Below, piece by piece: positions 63,101 to 64,000 of a stretch of DNA of 64,000 bases. The number at the start of each line of letters is the position of its first letter. The stretch's first letter is position 1. This DNA comes from Mycteria americana (Eukaryota > Chordata > Aves > Ciconiiformes > Ciconiidae). Under the pieces are notes generated by a model. The model was not told where the DNA came from. It worked only from the letters and a program-made list of their open reading frames with translations, and searched no databases. The stretch is from positions 52,687,501 to 52,751,500 of the forward strand of contig NC_134370.1 in NCBI RefSeq assembly GCF_035582795.1, written 5' to 3'. A program made the translations under genes and the position numbers.

Positions 63101-64000
63101 ACTAATATATGTATATTTAGTATTTAATTGTTGGTACAGATATTTAAATACTACACTACCATTTCTTGTAATGTCTGAATTCATCCAACATGTTGAAAAA
63201 TTGATTGCAATTTTAAAGCAATATATGTAACAGGGTATTTATAAGATGTGACTTTAAGCATCTTCCTGGAATTAAGAACCTAGACTCCCAAAATAGTTAA
63301 TGGAGACTCCAAAGCACAACTAGAGCACCTAAGTAGAGCCTGTCTACATCTGATAACTGTCCAGGGAGAACTTCAGATCTCCATTTGCAGATTGACTTGT
63401 TTGGCTACAGACTAGGGGTTCTGAAATTCTTGCACTGTGTTTTTTCCATCTCTTGGTAAGAAGAAAGGCTGATGAAATGGGTAAACCTTCAACTCTGCCA
63501 TTGGGATTGATAAACAAGGGTTATGCTGAGCTGGAAATGAAGTTTTGAAATCAGACATCACTGGATAATGTTATGCTAGCAAACTCAACAGGCATGCAGT
63601 CTTGAACTGATATCAAGTGTCATAAAAAGGGGAATGCATTTTTAGCCTGCTTTTCTGACAGTCTCTCTAATGAGACTTATGCCCACCCATTTGTGAATCA
63701 TTCTTCTCAGTTCCCCTGAAACCGTTGTACAATTTGAAAAATAGTTAGAATTGTCAAAGTTAATAAAATTCTTACAAAATTTGTGAAAGTCTGTGGCTGG
63801 TGGAGAAGAAAGACTGAAACTAGAACTGTACTGTTTTCTACACTGTTTGACAGCAGTTGTCTGGACAGTCTAGTGCATACGTGGTTCTGGACTAACTCTG
63901 GGATGTGCTGGTGGCCGCAGAAATTTAGGATATTAAAGGACAGAAATCCAAAGAAAATGAGGCTTCCTTCTTTCTGCTGCTCACAGAACAATTTCCTGCA
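54181..64000. other. No supported gene to the end of the window
   Basis: AT-rich, CpG-poor and unique-looking. The longest frame (130 codons, plus, 58,001-58,393) has no Met-proximal signal or known motif. Its last part follows a strong acceptor-like TGTCTGTCTCTCCCTTTCAG (ending 58,280), then 37 open codons to TGA, but no AATAAA follows closely. Another strong acceptor-like tract ends near 61,955 with AATAAA about 50 bases on and no open frame. A short (CT)n lies at about 54,671-54,683. No RNA gene was recognised. Confidence 0.5.

Noticed and set aside
1..64000. Endogenous retrovirus, CRISPR array, prokaryotic operon or integrated phage
   Set aside because: No LTR pair, gag/pol/env-like frame, regularly spaced repeats or closely packed genes were seen; the window is ordinary amniote noncoding DNA with CR1 remnants.

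Overview
This window looks like avian nuclear DNA, though a crocodilian is not strictly excluded. The diagnostic feature is a 2.3-kb CR1 non-LTR retrotransposon on the minus strand at 24,406-26,735. It ends in the ATTCTATG-type octamer tail found in bird and other sauropsid CR1. Two older CR1 pieces and one MIR-like relic add to this. Outside one CpG island the DNA is AT-rich and CpG-poor. Recognisable interspersed repeats cover only a few percent, which is normal for a bird. No prokaryotic gene organisation, CRISPR array, tRNA or rRNA was found.

Layout. 1-2,068 is AT-rich flank. About 2,069-3,100 is a strong TATA-less CpG island with several GC boxes. It has a good plus-strand splice donor at 2,624/2,625, so it very likely marks a promoter and first exon. 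3,100-24,400 is intron-like or intergenic, with only low-complexity tracts and small inverted repeats. 24,406-26,735 is the dead CR1, 5'-truncated in the endonuclease domain, with one in-frame stop and two frameshifting deletions. About 30,945-31,300 is an ancient CR1 3' end and about 39,305-39,410 a MIR-like relic. A homopurine A9G14 tract lies at 41,331-41,365, and a 269-bp pure-pyrimidine tract at 42,200-42,468 contains 23 perfect hexamers. 54,006-54,180 is a CR1 fragment that has lost its own 3' end. The rest is unannotatable single-copy-like sequence.

No protein-coding gene can be identified by homology; the only recognisable coding sequence is the broken CR1 ORF2. The long open frames over the CpG island and the pyrimidine tract are composition artefacts. 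The best lead for something undescribed is a hypothetical plus-strand transcript: the CpG-island donor, exon-like blocks at 30,221-30,300 and 45,386-45,520, and a terminal-exon-like block from 48,598 with AATAAA at 48,863. The blocks are phase-compatible, but there is no in-frame ATG, so a long noncoding RNA or chance are the main readings.
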